In this document: piece by piece, positions 9,045 to 17,631 of the stretch | How the letters are laid out: the number at the start of each line of letters is the position of its first letter | Numbering within the stretch: position 1 is the first letter of the stretch | DNA from: Nitrosomonas sp. | GTDB lineage: Bacteria > Pseudomonadota > Gammaproteobacteria > Burkholderiales > Nitrosomonadaceae | Direction: 5' to 3' | DNA: 64,000 nucleotides | NCBI RefSeq assembly: GCF_019635155.1 | Contig: NZ_JAHBZY010000002.1 | Span: 231,209-295,208, forward strand | Notes under the pieces: generated by a model | The model's input: the letters and a program-made list of their open reading frames with translations, nothing else | Database searches by the model: none | Told to the model about the DNA's origin: nothing | Program-made: the position numbers and the translations under genes

Positions 9045-10303
9045 TATAAAAAAACCTTTTGAACAGTTCTGATGCCAGCAGCTAAAGCATCAATTTCAGA
9101 TTTTTTATTGTAAAAAGCAAAAGAAGCGCGTGAAGTGGCTGGAATATTAAATCGCTGCATAACCGGTTGAGCGCAATGATGACCAGTTCGCACGGCAATA
9201 CCATCTTGGTTCAGAATGGTACCGATATCGTGTGGATGGATGCCATCAATGGTGAATGAAATGACCGCGGCTTTTTGGGGGGCCGTGCCAATAATTCTGA
9301 CACCTGGGATTTCGGCAAGGCTTTCGGTTGCATAATCCAGTAATGTGGATTCATACGCCGCGATATTTTCAATGCCGATCGCGGTTAAATAATCAATCGC
9401 AGCGCCAAATCCAATGGCAGCAGCGATGGGTGGCGTGCCGGCTTCAAATTTGTGCGGAATCGTATTGTAGAGTGTTTCTTCAAAGGTGACCGAGGCAATC
9501 ATGTCACCGCCGCCTTTAAAAGGTTGCATGGATTCAAGCAATGCTGCCTTTCCATAAAGAATCCCGATGCCGGTTGGTCCACACAATTTGTGCGCTGAAA
9601 AAGCATAGAAATCGCAATCGAGCGCTTGTACATCAATTGCAAGATGGGGGGCAGCTTGTGCACCATCAATCAATACCGGAACACCGTGTCGATGAGCAAA
9701 ATCGATCATTTTCTTGATCGGATTGATGGTCCCAAGCGCATTGGAAACATGGATCAAGCCAACGAATTTGGTTCGCTCGTTAAATAATTTTTCATATTCG
9801 TTAATTTCCAGTTCACCAGTATCAGTGATAGGTACTACACGAATTTTTGCACCCTTTTCTTCAGCTAGCATTTGCCAGGGGACAATATTCGAGTGATGTT
9901 CCATGGTTGTAAGAATGATTTCATCGCCCGCTTTGATAAACTTACGGCCATATCCATGCATGACAAGATTGATCGAATCGGTGGTGCCACTGGTAAAAAT
10001 AACTTCCCGATCTTCACGAGCATTGATGAATTGTTGCAATTTGCACCGCGCATTATGGAATTCCATCGTTGCAATTTCCGATAGATAATGGACGGCACGA
10101 TTGATATTGGCGTGCTGCGTGGTTTGATAACGCACTAAGCGGTCAATGACGAATTGCGGCATTTGGCTGGATGCTGCATTGTCAAGATAAACCAATGGTT
10201 TGCCATCGACTTTCAACTTAAGTATTGGAAAATCCGCACGGATCTTTTCCCAATCTGGATTGCTGATAAAGTCAGACTTCAGAGATACTTGAGTGATATT
10301 CAT
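9044..10303 (-). CDS. sufS: Cysteine desulfurase SufS
   Basis: PLP enzyme that converts cysteine to alanine and a protein persulfide, feeding SUF cluster assembly. At 419 residues it matches group II desulfurases. Visible are YLDNAASSQ near the N-terminus, the TTMEHHSNIVPW His segment, SAHKLCGPTGIG with the PLP lysine, and the short active-site loop RTGHHCAQP with the catalytic Cys. It lies between sufD (5 bp gap) and sufU (1 bp overlap) in a single transcription unit. Confidence 0.96.
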   Translation of the reverse strand: MNITQVSLKSDFISNPDWEKIRADFPILKLKVDGKPLVYLDNAASSQMPQFVIDRLVRYQTTQHANINRAVHYLSEIATMEFHNARCKLQQFINAREDREVIFTSGTTDSINLVMHGYGRKFIKAGDEIILTTMEHHSNIVPWQMLAEEKGAKIRVVPITDTGELEINEYEKLFNERTKFVGLIHVSNALGTINPIKKMIDFAHRHGVPVLIDGAQAAPHLAIDVQALDCDFYAFSAHKLCGPTGIGILYGKAALLESMQPFKGGGDMIASVTFEETLYNTIPHKFEAGTPPIAAAIGFGAAIDYLTAIGIENIAAYESTLLDYATESLAEIPGVRIIGTAPQKAAVISFTIDGIHPHDIGTILNQDGIAVRTGHHCAQPVMQRFNIPATSRASFAFYNKKSEIDALAAGIRTVQKVFL

Positions 10304-10308
10304 TGTTA

Positions 10309-11598
10309 TTATTCTGATTTCTGATAAAGGATAGCTTGTTCCAGTCGCTGTCTGAGCGATGTTACCGGAATGCGGTTGATAACCTCTGCAGCAAAAGCAT
10401 AGGTTAATAAGCTACGTGCAGTGGCTGGGGATAGACCTCTGCTACCCAGGTAGAACAATTCTTCTTCGTCCAATTGTCCGACTGTTGCGCCGTGCGCACA
10501 TTTAACATCATCCGCAAAAATTTCCAGTTGCGGCTTTGTGTTTACTTGAGCAGTTTTACTGAGCAACAGATTGCGGCTGGATTGTGAGGAGTTTGTTTGT
10601 TGTGCATGAGGGCGGACAACGATTCTTCCATTAAAGACGGCGTGCGCTTTTTCATTAACAATGCATTTATGTTGTTGATAGCTCGTTCCATGAGGCTTGA
10701 TGTGATCGATGCATGAATGTGTATCGGCGAGTTGCTGATTAGAAATCATGGTGAGTCCATCAATTGTACATTCCGCTGCTTCATCATTTAAAAAAACATT
10801 CTGGTTATAGCGGGAAATCCGGGCGCCTGTTGAAATACTGATTGATTGATACTGACTTGCCCGATCCAGTGAAACCGCGCAGTTAGCCAAATGGAAAGCT
10901 TCCAGATTCTCGCGCTGAATCCTGATATGCTTCACATTTGCATGCGGTGCAAGAAAAAATTCACTCACAGAATTGGTAATATATTTCGCGTTGTTATGAG
11001 CAATGTATTCTTCTACGAGAGTAATATTGCTACCTTCTTCGCAAACCAGGAGGCAGCGCGGGTAACTTGTCACTTCATTTTGAGTGGCGATAAACAATAA
11101 ATGAATAGGGTCTCGAACGGCGGCATTTTTTGGAATTGAAACGACTGCTGCGTCACTGAGAAAAGCTGTGTTTAGCGCTGTAAATACATTATCCTCATAT
11201 TTGGCAAGCCTGCCGAGATGAGATTCCAAATATGCAGAGTTTGAAGACAAAAACATCGGTAAATTGCCAACCGTTAATGAAGTTGGATCAAAAATTGACA
11301 AACTGGAAGAAAAATACCCGTCAATAAATACCAAACGGATTTTTGCTTCCTTTAGGAACAAATGCTCAACATCCCCTATATGGATAATATTCTCAGGTTG
11401 CGAAGGCCGGAAAGGGAGATGAGTTAACGCGGAGATATCAGTGAATCGCCACTCTTCGTCGCGTTTGGTGGGTAATCTCAGCATACTGGCTTGATCGATT
11501 GCATTGGCACGCAATTGATTAAGCCACGACGATGGTTTTGTATTTGTGAATGGCCATAATTCCAGAGAGCGTTCAAGATAGTCAGTATTAATAACCAT
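10309..11598 (-). CDS. sufD: Fe-S assembly protein SufD
   Basis: Subunit of the SufBC2D scaffold on which clusters are built; also implicated in iron entry. The 429-residue protein shows the SufBD beta-helix domain at the C-terminus with HKCIVNEKAHAVFNG, DDVKCAHGATVGQLDEEELFYL and the terminal helix region FAAEVINRI. The N-terminal half (WRFTDISAL) is the usual variable helical domain. It sits 2 bp after sufC and 5 bp before sufS, so it should be co-translated with them. Confidence 0.95.
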   Translation of the reverse strand: MVINTDYLERSLELWPFTNTKPSSWLNQLRANAIDQASMLRLPTKRDEEWRFTDISALTHLPFRPSQPENIIHIGDVEHLFLKEAKIRLVFIDGYFSSSLSIFDPTSLTVGNLPMFLSSNSAYLESHLGRLAKYEDNVFTALNTAFLSDAAVVSIPKNAAVRDPIHLLFIATQNEVTSYPRCLLVCEEGSNITLVEEYIAHNNAKYITNSVSEFFLAPHANVKHIRIQRENLEAFHLANCAVSLDRASQYQSISISTGARISRYNQNVFLNDEAAECTIDGLTMISNQQLADTHSCIDHIKPHGTSYQQHKCIVNEKAHAVFNGRIVVRPHAQQTNSSQSSRNLLLSKTAQVNTKPQLEIFADDVKCAHGATVGQLDEEELFYLGSRGLSPATARSLLTYAFAAEVINRIPVTSLRQRLEQAILYQKSE

Positions 11599-11600
11599 GA

Positions 11601-12395
11601 TCAGGCAGTTACCTTGTTTGTGGATTCGCTATGATTGATTACCCAATCGTAACCTCGTGTTTCTAATTCCAGCGCCAGCTCTTTTCCTCCCGTCAAAACG
11701 ATACGGCCAGCATGCATTACATGGACAAAGTCCGGCACAATATAATCTAATAGGCGTTGATAATGCGTGACTAAAATGGTGGCATTATCTTTATTCATAA
11801 TTTGATTTACGCCGTTAGCCACCGTTTTGAGTGCATCAATATCTAGTCCGGAATCCATTTCATCCAGAATGCTTAGCCGAGGCTCTAGCAAAGCCATTTG
11901 CAAGATTTCATTCCGTTTTTTTTCACCACCTGAGAAACCTTCATTTACACTGCGATCCAGAAAATCCGGCTTCATATTTAATAATTTCATTTTTTCTCGA
12001 ACGAAATCATCAAACTCGAGCGGATCCAGTTCTTCTTTTCCACGTTGGGATTGAATGGTGTTATACGCAAGGCGCAGAAACTGTATATTCGCAACGCCAG
12101 GGATTTCAACGGGATACTGGAATGCTAAAAACAATCCGGCATGCGCTCGCTCCTCGGGAGGTAAATCAAGTAAGTTTTTGTTTTCAAATTGGATGGAGCC
12201 CGCTGTTATCTCATAAGCTGAATGACCGGCCAGTACTTTCGCGAAGGTGCTTTTGCCAGAGCCATTTAATCCCATAATGGCATGGATTTCACCGCGCTTA
12301 ACTGTCAGATCAATTCCTTTCAGAATTTCCTTGCCATTGATGCTGGCGTGCAACCCCTGTACAGCAAGAATGGTTTTACTATTACTAACAATCAT
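11601..12395 (-). CDS. sufC: SUF ATPase SufC
   Basis: ABC-type ATPase that drives conformational change in the SufBC2D complex; soluble, not a transporter. At 264 residues it carries Walker [10 protein letters not shown], the signature motif [12 protein letters not shown], Walker [13 protein letters not shown] and the switch His in LVTHYQRLL. The DEMDSGLD variation after Walker B is characteristic of SufC. Its start overlaps the sufB stop by 4 bp (ATGA), and sufD follows at 2 bp. Confidence 0.97.
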   Translation of the reverse strand: MIVSNSKTILAVQGLHASINGKEILKGIDLTVKRGEIHAIMGLNGSGKSTFAKVLAGHSAYEITAGSIQFENKNLLDLPPEERAHAGLFLAFQYPVEIPGVANIQFLRLAYNTIQSQRGKEELDPLEFDDFVREKMKLLNMKPDFLDRSVNEGFSGGEKKRNEILQMALLEPRLSILDEMDSGLDIDALKTVANGVNQIMNKDNATILVTHYQRLLDYIVPDFVHVMHAGRIVLTGGKELALELETRGYDWVINHSESTNKVTA

Positions 12396-13828
12396 CCTAC
12401 ACTTCCTTCCAGTTTAAAGCTGAGAAGTTTCGTCGCTTCAACAGCAAATTCCATTGGCAATTGTTGAAACACGTCTTTGCAGAAGCCATTAATAATCATC
12501 GAGACGGCTTCTTCCGCGTCAATACCACGTTGGGAAAAGTAAAAAAGCTGATCTTCACCTATTTTTGATGTTGAGGCTTCATGTTCTACTTTGGCAGTAT
12601 TGTTGTGTACTTGAATATACGGAAATGTATGAGCGCCGCATTGGTCGCCTATCAGCATAGAATCGCACTGCGAGTAGTTCCGCGCACCTTCCGCAGTCGG
12701 AGAGATTCTTACCAGGCCGCGATAGCTGCTATTTGAGTGACCGGCTGAAATACCTTTGCTAACTATCGTGCTACGAGTATTTTTACCGAGATGTATCATT
12801 TTTGTCCCCGTATCAGCCTGCTGATAATTGTTTGTAACAGCTACTGAATAGAATTCGCCTACAGAGTTGTCTCCACGCAGGATGCAGGAAGGATATTTCC
12901 ATGTGATCGCGGAACCTGTTTCAACTTGAGTCCAAGATATCCGGGAATTCCTGCCTTTAGCCAGCCCACGTTTAGTGACGAAATTGTATATGCCACCAAC
13001 CCCGTTTTCGTCGCCTGCATACCAGTTTTGCACCGTTGAATATTTGATATCTGCATCATCCAAAGCAATGAGCTCAACCACTGCGGCATGCAATTGGTTG
13101 GTATCGAATCTGGGTGCGGTGCAACCTTCAAGATATGAAACGGATGCACCTTCTTCTGCAATGATTAAGGTGCGTTCAAATTGCCCGGATCCTTCGGTAT
13201 TTATACGGAAATAGGTTGATAGATCCATCGGGCATTTCACGCCTTTCGGGATAAAACAAAATGAGCCATCCGTAAATACCGCAGAATTTAATGCGGCAAA
13301 GTAGTTATCTCCGACGGGAACAACCGATCCAAGGTATTTCTGGATTAATTCGGGATGATTATGTACGGCTTCCGATATGGAACAAAAAATAATGCCAACA
13401 TCAGCAAGCTTCTGTTTGTAGGTGGTTGCGACCGATACGCTGTCGAAGATTACATCGACTGCGACGCCCGCCAATGCGGCACGTTCATGCATCGGTACGC
13501 CGAGTTTCTCGAACGTTCTCAGTAACTCAGGATCCACTTCATCCATGCTGGATAGCTTTTTTTTAGGCTTGGGAGCCGAATAATAGCTGATATCCTGAAA
13601 ATCGATCGATGGATAATGGACATTCTGCCATTTAGGCTCGGTCATTGTCAGCCATGTTTTATAAGCTTCCAGTCGGAATGTTAGAAGCCATTCCGGTTCA
13701 TTTTTTTTGGCCGAAATTAACCGGATAATATCTTCGTTTAACCCTTTGGGGGCAACATCGGATTCAATTTCGGTAACGAAGCCATGCTTATATGGTTGAT
13801 TAACCAGACTTTGCAGTACTGCACTCAT
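12392..13828 (-). CDS. sufB: Fe-S scaffold subunit SufB
   Basis: Core scaffold of the SUF system, site of nascent cluster assembly. The 478-residue length is standard. Recognisable segments are [40 protein letters not shown], the cluster-proximal [19 protein letters not shown] and the conserved C-terminal [15 protein letters not shown]. It is first in the tight BCDSU block and starts 102 bp after the sufA stop; GGAAGAAACC before the ATG is a reasonable ribosome site. Confidence 0.97.
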   Translation of the reverse strand: MSAVLQSLVNQPYKHGFVTEIESDVAPKGLNEDIIRLISAKKNEPEWLLTFRLEAYKTWLTMTEPKWQNVHYPSIDFQDISYYSAPKPKKKLSSMDEVDPELLRTFEKLGVPMHERAALAGVAVDVIFDSVSVATTYKQKLADVGIIFCSISEAVHNHPELIQKYLGSVVPVGDNYFAALNSAVFTDGSFCFIPKGVKCPMDLSTYFRINTEGSGQFERTLIIAEEGASVSYLEGCTAPRFDTNQLHAAVVELIALDDADIKYSTVQNWYAGDENGVGGIYNFVTKRGLAKGRNSRISWTQVETGSAITWKYPSCILRGDNSVGEFYSVAVTNNYQQADTGTKMIHLGKNTRSTIVSKGISAGHSNSSYRGLVRISPTAEGARNYSQCDSMLIGDQCGAHTFPYIQVHNNTAKVEHEASTSKIGEDQLFYFSQRGIDAEEAVSMIINGFCKDVFQQLPMEFAVEATKLLSFKLEGSVG

Positions 13829-13930
13829 TTGGTTTCTTCCTTTATTTTCTAATTCATACTTTCAAAAGAAAGCATGAATTGCCAGATAGTTTTTGTGATT
13901 TTCCAATAAAAAGAAAAATCTTATTTTTAA

Positions 13931-14278
13931 TTATAAGGTAATTGCGTTTGATTCTTTAATGCTGAAACTATCTCCACACCCGCAGGTATTATCAATGTTT
14001 GGATTGATAAACTTAAAAACACTGTTGAGACCGTCTTTCGTAAAGTCAATATGAGAGCCATCAATGTATGGAAGACTTATACGATCGACAACAACCCTGA
14101 TGTTGTTGGATTCGAACAATTGATCATCCGGGTTAATTTGATCAGCATAATCGAAAGTGTAAGAAAAACCGGAACACCCTGATTTTTTTACTCCGATGCG
14201 AAAAGCCAACCCCTTACCACGCTTCGCAAGTTGTTGCTGAATATGCTTTGCGGCATTTTCTGTCAATGTAATTGGCAT
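13931..14278 (-). CDS. sufA: A-type Fe-S carrier (SufA/IscA family)
   Basis: Small carrier (115 residues) that receives clusters and delivers them to target enzymes. The three conserved cysteines of the A-type family are present: one in KKSGCSGFSY and two in NTCGCGDSF near the C-terminus. It lies between iscR (163 bp) and sufB (102 bp) on the same strand, so SufA is the natural name, although sequence alone does not separate SufA, IscA and ErpA. Confidence 0.92.
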   Translation of the reverse strand: MPITLTENAAKHIQQQLAKRGKGLAFRIGVKKSGCSGFSYTFDYADQINPDDQLFESNNIRVVVDRISLPYIDGSHIDFTKDGLNSVFKFINPNIDNTCGCGDSFSIKESNAITL

Positions 14279-14441
14279 ATGGTTTATCCAAGAAATTCAA
14301 TTCACTGCAATATCACTGATTTTCATATTGATTTTTTGGAACTGTATATCAATACTGAAGAAACAGCGATAAATTCGACATTACTTGAATTAATTTGTTC
14401 TGTAGCAACTTTGCATATACATTAGACAGCAATTATCCAAT

Positions 14442-14903
14442 TCATGCAGCGGTTGATTCTCGCATGTCGAGAAGCGGTACAATCGCTTCGTTTTGCTGAG
14501 TGATTTGATTGTCAACTAATTCTTTCAGCGTTACAGCACCAAGATATTCAAAAATCAGATCATTCAATTTTGCCCACAAATCATGAGTCATGCATTTACC
14601 ATCATTGTGACAATTTTCCTTACCACCGCATTGCGTCGCATCAATGGGTTCGTCAACAGCGAGGATAATATCAGCTACGGATACTTTATCTAAGTCTTTT
14701 GCGAGACAATAGCCGCCGCCTGGCCCACGTACACTGTCGACTAGCTCTGATTGACGTAACTTCGCGAATAACTGCTCTAAATATGATAGTGAAATTTTTT
14801 GCCGTTGACTGATGTCTGCCAAAGTCACAGGCTGATTGCTTTGTTGCAAAGCTAGGTCAAGGAGTGCCGTTACTGCAAATCTACCTTTTGTTGTTAGTCT
14901 CAT
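14442..14903 (-). CDS. iscR: Rrf2-family Fe-S regulator IscR
   Basis: Winged-helix repressor/activator whose [2Fe-2S] occupancy reports cellular Fe-S status. The 153-residue protein starts MRLTTKGRFAVTALLDLA and has the recognition segment SLSYLEQLFAKLR. The cluster-binding trio occurs as CGGKENCHNDGKC, the C-x5-C-x5-C spacing of IscR. It heads the suf series on the minus strand. Two 25-bp IscR-type sites lie 52-104 bp upstream of its start, so it very probably autoregulates and controls the whole operon. It ends with RESTAA, a normal-length tail. Confidence 0.94.
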   Translation of the reverse strand: MRLTTKGRFAVTALLDLALQQSNQPVTLADISQRQKISLSYLEQLFAKLRQSELVDSVRGPGGGYCLAKDLDKVSVADIILAVDEPIDATQCGGKENCHNDGKCMTHDLWAKLNDLIFEYLGAVTLKELVDNQITQQNEAIVPLLDMRESTAA

Positions 14904-14954
14904 GTCTTGCTCCTATAAAAAACGAACGGGTTGAAGATAAATTATTTCTCAAAA

Positions 14955-14979
14955 ATACCCGATTGATTTAGTCAACTAT
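14955..14979 (-). promoter_or_regulatory. IscR-type operator, proximal copy
   Basis: Read on the minus strand this 25-bp site starts ATAGTTGACTAAAT and ends CAATCGGGTAT. It matches the known type 1 IscR site (ATASYYGACT at one end, AGTCRRRTAT at the other) with one change in the right half. It lies 52 bp upstream of the iscR start codon, where holo-IscR would block or overlap the promoter. Confidence 0.8.
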
Positions 14980-14982
14980 ACG

Positions 14983-15007
14983 ATACTTGATTAATTTAGT
15001 CAACTAT
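14983..15007 (-). promoter_or_regulatory. IscR-type operator, distal copy
   Basis: Second 25-bp site, 3 bp from the first. On the minus strand it starts ATAGTTGACTAAAT, identical to the proximal copy over 14 bases, and ends TAATCAAGTAT. Centre-to-centre distance is 28 bp, close to but not exactly three helical turns. Duplication of the operator suggests tight or graded repression of the suf operon. Confidence 0.78.
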
Positions 15008-15097
15008 CCTGCTTATTTTTTTATTATTAGGAAGATAATTTATATTAACTATAGGAAAGATAGAGATTTTTATGAAGATTTGATTGGGAAGGGCTAG

Positions 15098-15146
15098 GCA
15101 CTTAAGTGCTGGGATGAGGTGGTCTGCTTGATTTCTTACACTTAAG
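15098..15146. promoter_or_regulatory. Palindrome GCACTTAAGTGC plus a second CACTTAAG half
   Basis: A perfect 12-bp palindrome at 15098-15109 and a second CACTTAAG at 15139-15146, in the 465-bp space between divergent iscR and rpoE. Spacing and repetition look like a binding site for a dimeric regulator, but I cannot name one. No gene is visible in 14904-15368. Confidence 0.3.
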
Positions 15147-15200
15147 CATTTGTTGTTTTGGAATGAAAATTTTCCTTTACTAAGAAGGGCGATTAATTAT

Positions 15201-15228
15201 GAACTTATCGATAAGGCAAATTGTCTTT
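15201..15228 (+). promoter_or_regulatory. Candidate sigma-E-type promoter for rpoE
   Basis: GAACTT at 15201-15206 is followed after 17 bp by TCTTT, resembling extracytoplasmic sigma E promoters (GAACTT, about 16-17 bp, TCTGA-like). It lies 140-170 bp upstream of rpoE and would provide the autoregulation usual for this sigma factor. Assigned by pattern only. Confidence 0.4.
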
Positions 15229-15290
15229 ATTGCGAGTAACGTACGGTGACATAGTTCCCGAGATTGAATTGGATAGGTATACTTCATCTA

Positions 15291-15317
15291 TTGCGTCATT
15301 ATGATATGACCTATAAT
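15291..15317 (+). promoter_or_regulatory. Candidate sigma-70 promoter for rpoE
   Basis: TTGCGT at 15291-15296 and a perfect TATAAT at 15312-15317, spacing 15 bp (shorter than the ideal 17), about 50 bp before the rpoE ATG. It could give the basal transcript of the rpoE-rseAB unit. Confidence 0.4.
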
Positions 15318-15368
15318 GCACACAAGTATTAATCTACATTCATTCAAAATGCTCAGGGATCAAGTTGT

Positions 15369-15968
15369 ATGGGTGATCGGGAGATCGATCAGCAGTTAGT
15401 AGAAAGAGTTCAAGCCGGAGACAAGCATGCATTTGATCTACTAGTCATTAAGTATCAACGTAAGCTCGCACGTTTGCTGTCGCAATTTATACGTGACTCG
15501 GCTGAAGTTGAGGATGTTACTCAAGAAGCCTTTATTAAAGCGTATAGGGCGTTGCCTTCATTTCGTGGGGATAGTGCTTTTTATACTTGGTTGTATCGAA
15601 TCGGCATTAATACTGCAAAGAATTTTCTGGTATCTCAAGGCCGTAAGCTACCTACTCTGCAAGGCTTCGAAAACGAGGATGGTGATGATTTTGAGGGAAG
15701 TAGCTTACTAAAGGAAATGAATACTCCCGAAAGTGAACTGATGAGCCAACAGATTGCTCAAACGGTTAATCTAACGTTGGATTCATTGCCTGAAGAATTA
15801 AGAACTGCGATTGTTTTGAGGGAAATTGATGGATTAAGCTATGAAGAAATTGCAAATATTATGAATTGTCCTATTGGGACCGTACGTTCACGCATTTTTC
15901 GTGCACGTGAAGCGATATCTGAACAATTACGTCCTTTGCTGGGGACAAGTAAAGACAAGAGGTGGTAA
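15369..15968 (+). CDS. rpoE: RNA polymerase sigma factor RpoE (sigma-24)
   Basis: Extracytoplasmic-function sigma factor controlling envelope stress genes. At 199 residues it has region 2 (HAFDLLVIKYQRKLARLLSQF, DVTQEAFIKAYRALPSFRG, YTWLYRIGINTAKNFL) and region 4 (LPEELRTAIVLREIDGLSYEEIA, GTVRSRIFRARE). Immediately downstream are its anti-sigma factor rseA (1 bp gap), rseB and the MucD protease, the standard control circuit. GATCAAGTTGT before the ATG contains no strong Shine-Dalgarno. Confidence 0.96.
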   Translation: MGDREIDQQLVERVQAGDKHAFDLLVIKYQRKLARLLSQFIRDSAEVEDVTQEAFIKAYRALPSFRGDSAFYTWLYRIGINTAKNFLVSQGRKLPTLQGFENEDGDDFEGSSLLKEMNTPESELMSQQIAQTVNLTLDSLPEELRTAIVLREIDGLSYEEIANIMNCPIGTVRSRIFRAREAISEQLRPLLGTSKDKRW

Positions 15969-15969
15969 T

Positions 15970-16539
15970 GTGAAAAATAAATTATCTTCATTGATGGATG
16001 GTGAACTTGAGCGTGAAAATGTGTCGGATGTTATTGCGGCGATCAAAAGAGAGGAAGAGTTGCGGGAAGAATGGAAGGTTTATCATTTAATTGGAGATAC
16101 CTTGCGACAATCATCACGGCTATCGATGAATATTTCTCCTGGAGTTAGTCATAAATTAAAATCCGAGCCTACGATCCTTTCCCCAATTGTTTCAGTGACA
16201 TCAACGAGCAGCACTAATAAACAAAAATATAAAGTGTTTGCTTTTTCAATTGCAGCTTCCGTTTTTGCAATGGTCTCTGGATGGCTGATTATGCAAAATT
16301 TATATGAACCGAGAACGATAATTGTTGCTGAACAAACCAATCGTGACAATAACTTAAATGCCCCTCCCGTTATGGTCGCAACACCGCCATCTATATATAA
16401 TTTCTCGCACCCTCCCATTGAAATGAATGATTATTTATTTGTTCACCGAGAATTCTCTCCAGGCGTAACTCTGCGGGGACAAGTAACCAATGTTAATATT
16501 AATAGTGCTACCGAATATCACGAAAGATATGGGAGATGA
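15970..16539 (+). CDS. rseA: Anti-sigma-E factor RseA
   Basis: Single-pass membrane anti-sigma factor holding RpoE inactive. I use the GTG at 15970, preceded by AGAGGTGG and 1 bp after the rpoE stop, giving 189 residues. A longer in-frame reading starting inside rpoE would add 32 unconserved residues. The N-terminus (VKNKLSSLMDGELE...EEWKVYHLIGDTLR) is the sigma-binding domain. A membrane helix at about 86-105 (VFAFSIAASVFAMVSGWLIM) is followed by a periplasmic tail that would be cut during stress. It overlaps rseB by 4 bp (ATGA). Confidence 0.92.
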   Translation: MKNKLSSLMDGELERENVSDVIAAIKREEELREEWKVYHLIGDTLRQSSRLSMNISPGVSHKLKSEPTILSPIVSVTSTSSTNKQKYKVFAFSIAASVFAMVSGWLIMQNLYEPRTIIVAEQTNRDNNLNAPPVMVATPPSIYNFSHPPIEMNDYLFVHREFSPGVTLRGQVTNVNINSATEYHERYGR

Positions 16540-17519
16540 TGAGTTGTAGAATTGTTGCGCTGTTTTTGTTGCTTGTTATTTGTTTACAAACAGCGTGGGC
16601 ACAAGAATTATCACTCTCGTCGGAAAGTGCATTGGCTTGGATAAAAAAAATGACCGATGCGCCTCGTCAGCACAATTTTTCAGGAACATTCGTTTATTAT
16701 GCTGATAGCCAAATAGAGACCTCGCGCATTGTTCACAAAATTGATAAATCAGGTGAGCATGAAAAAATCGAAGTTTTAGATGGAATGCCACGCATTGTTT
16801 TTCGCCATAATGATGAAATGAGATGCTATCTACCGGAAAGCAAAAAAGTTTATACAGAAAGGCGTTGGTTCCGAAAATTTTTCCCCGATTATATTCTGTA
16901 TCCGGCTGACGGTATTGATAAAAATTATCATATAACAGAAGCCAGACGAGAGCGAGTGGCGGGCCGTGAGAGTCAGGTTTTATCACTAATACCGAGAGAT
17001 TCCTTACGTTTTGGGTATCAATTCTGGATTGATAGCGAATCAGGTTTGCTTCTGAAAGTGACTGTCACGCATGGGAATGAAGTCATTGAGCAATTTGCGT
17101 TTGCACAACTGGAGATTGATTCGGAAATTTCTTCTGAGCAAGTAAACCCCGATGTGTCGATGATTTCGAATGATTGGAAAATTACCAATCTGACCGCATC
17201 CCTTTTAAACAAAGGCGAGTTGAAATGGGAAATCACAAGTCTCCCCGTCGGCTTCAGAAAATTGGTGGAAATGAAACGAAATCTTACAGAGAAGCCAACG
17301 TTAGTCGATCATATTGCTTTGACTGACGGTCTCGCAACAGTTTCAATTTTTATTGAGCCCATTGACAAGAATGAATCACCAATGGCGGGGTTATTCTCGA
17401 GTCGCGGCGCAATTAATATTTATGTGAGAACTGTCGAGGCTAATAAAATAACGACGATTGGCGAAGTTCCTCTGGAAACAATTAAATTAATTGGTGATGC
17501 TGTTATTAAGCAAAAATAA
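16536..17519 (+). CDS. rseB: Sigma-E regulator RseB/MucB
   Basis: Periplasmic protein that binds RseA and shields it from proteolysis until envelope damage is sensed. The 327-residue protein has a signal peptide ending near TAWAQ and the two MucB/RseB domains: an N-terminal lipoprotein-carrier-like fold (about 30-210, with FSGTFVYYAD and RIVHKIDKSGEHEKIEVLDG) and a smaller C-terminal domain. It is translationally coupled to rseA by a 4-bp overlap and followed by the MucD protease gene after 112 bp. Confidence 0.93.
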   Translation: MMSCRIVALFLLLVICLQTAWAQELSLSSESALAWIKKMTDAPRQHNFSGTFVYYADSQIETSRIVHKIDKSGEHEKIEVLDGMPRIVFRHNDEMRCYLPESKKVYTERRWFRKFFPDYILYPADGIDKNYHITEARRERVAGRESQVLSLIPRDSLRFGYQFWIDSESGLLLKVTVTHGNEVIEQFAFAQLEIDSEISSEQVNPDVSMISNDWKITNLTASLLNKGELKWEITSLPVGFRKLVEMKRNLTEKPTLVDHIALTDGLATVSIFIEPIDKNESPMAGLFSSRGAINIYVRTVEANKITTIGEVPLETIKLIGDAVIKQK

Positions 17520-17631
17520 TGTTTCTCGGCATGATTGATTTAGATTTCTGTAGTTGTGAATTAAAGTGCTGTTTAGTTTAATAAAAATTATAAAGAATAA
17601 TTATTTATAAAGTATTGCAAGGATCGACGCC

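Noticed and set aside
11831-12277. 148-codon plus-strand frame within sufC
   Set aside because: sufC is unambiguous on the other strand and the product has no family resemblance.
15061-15180. Possible small RNA or tRNA between iscR and rpoE
   Set aside because: The palindrome is short and no cloverleaf, anticodon arm or T-loop sequence is present.
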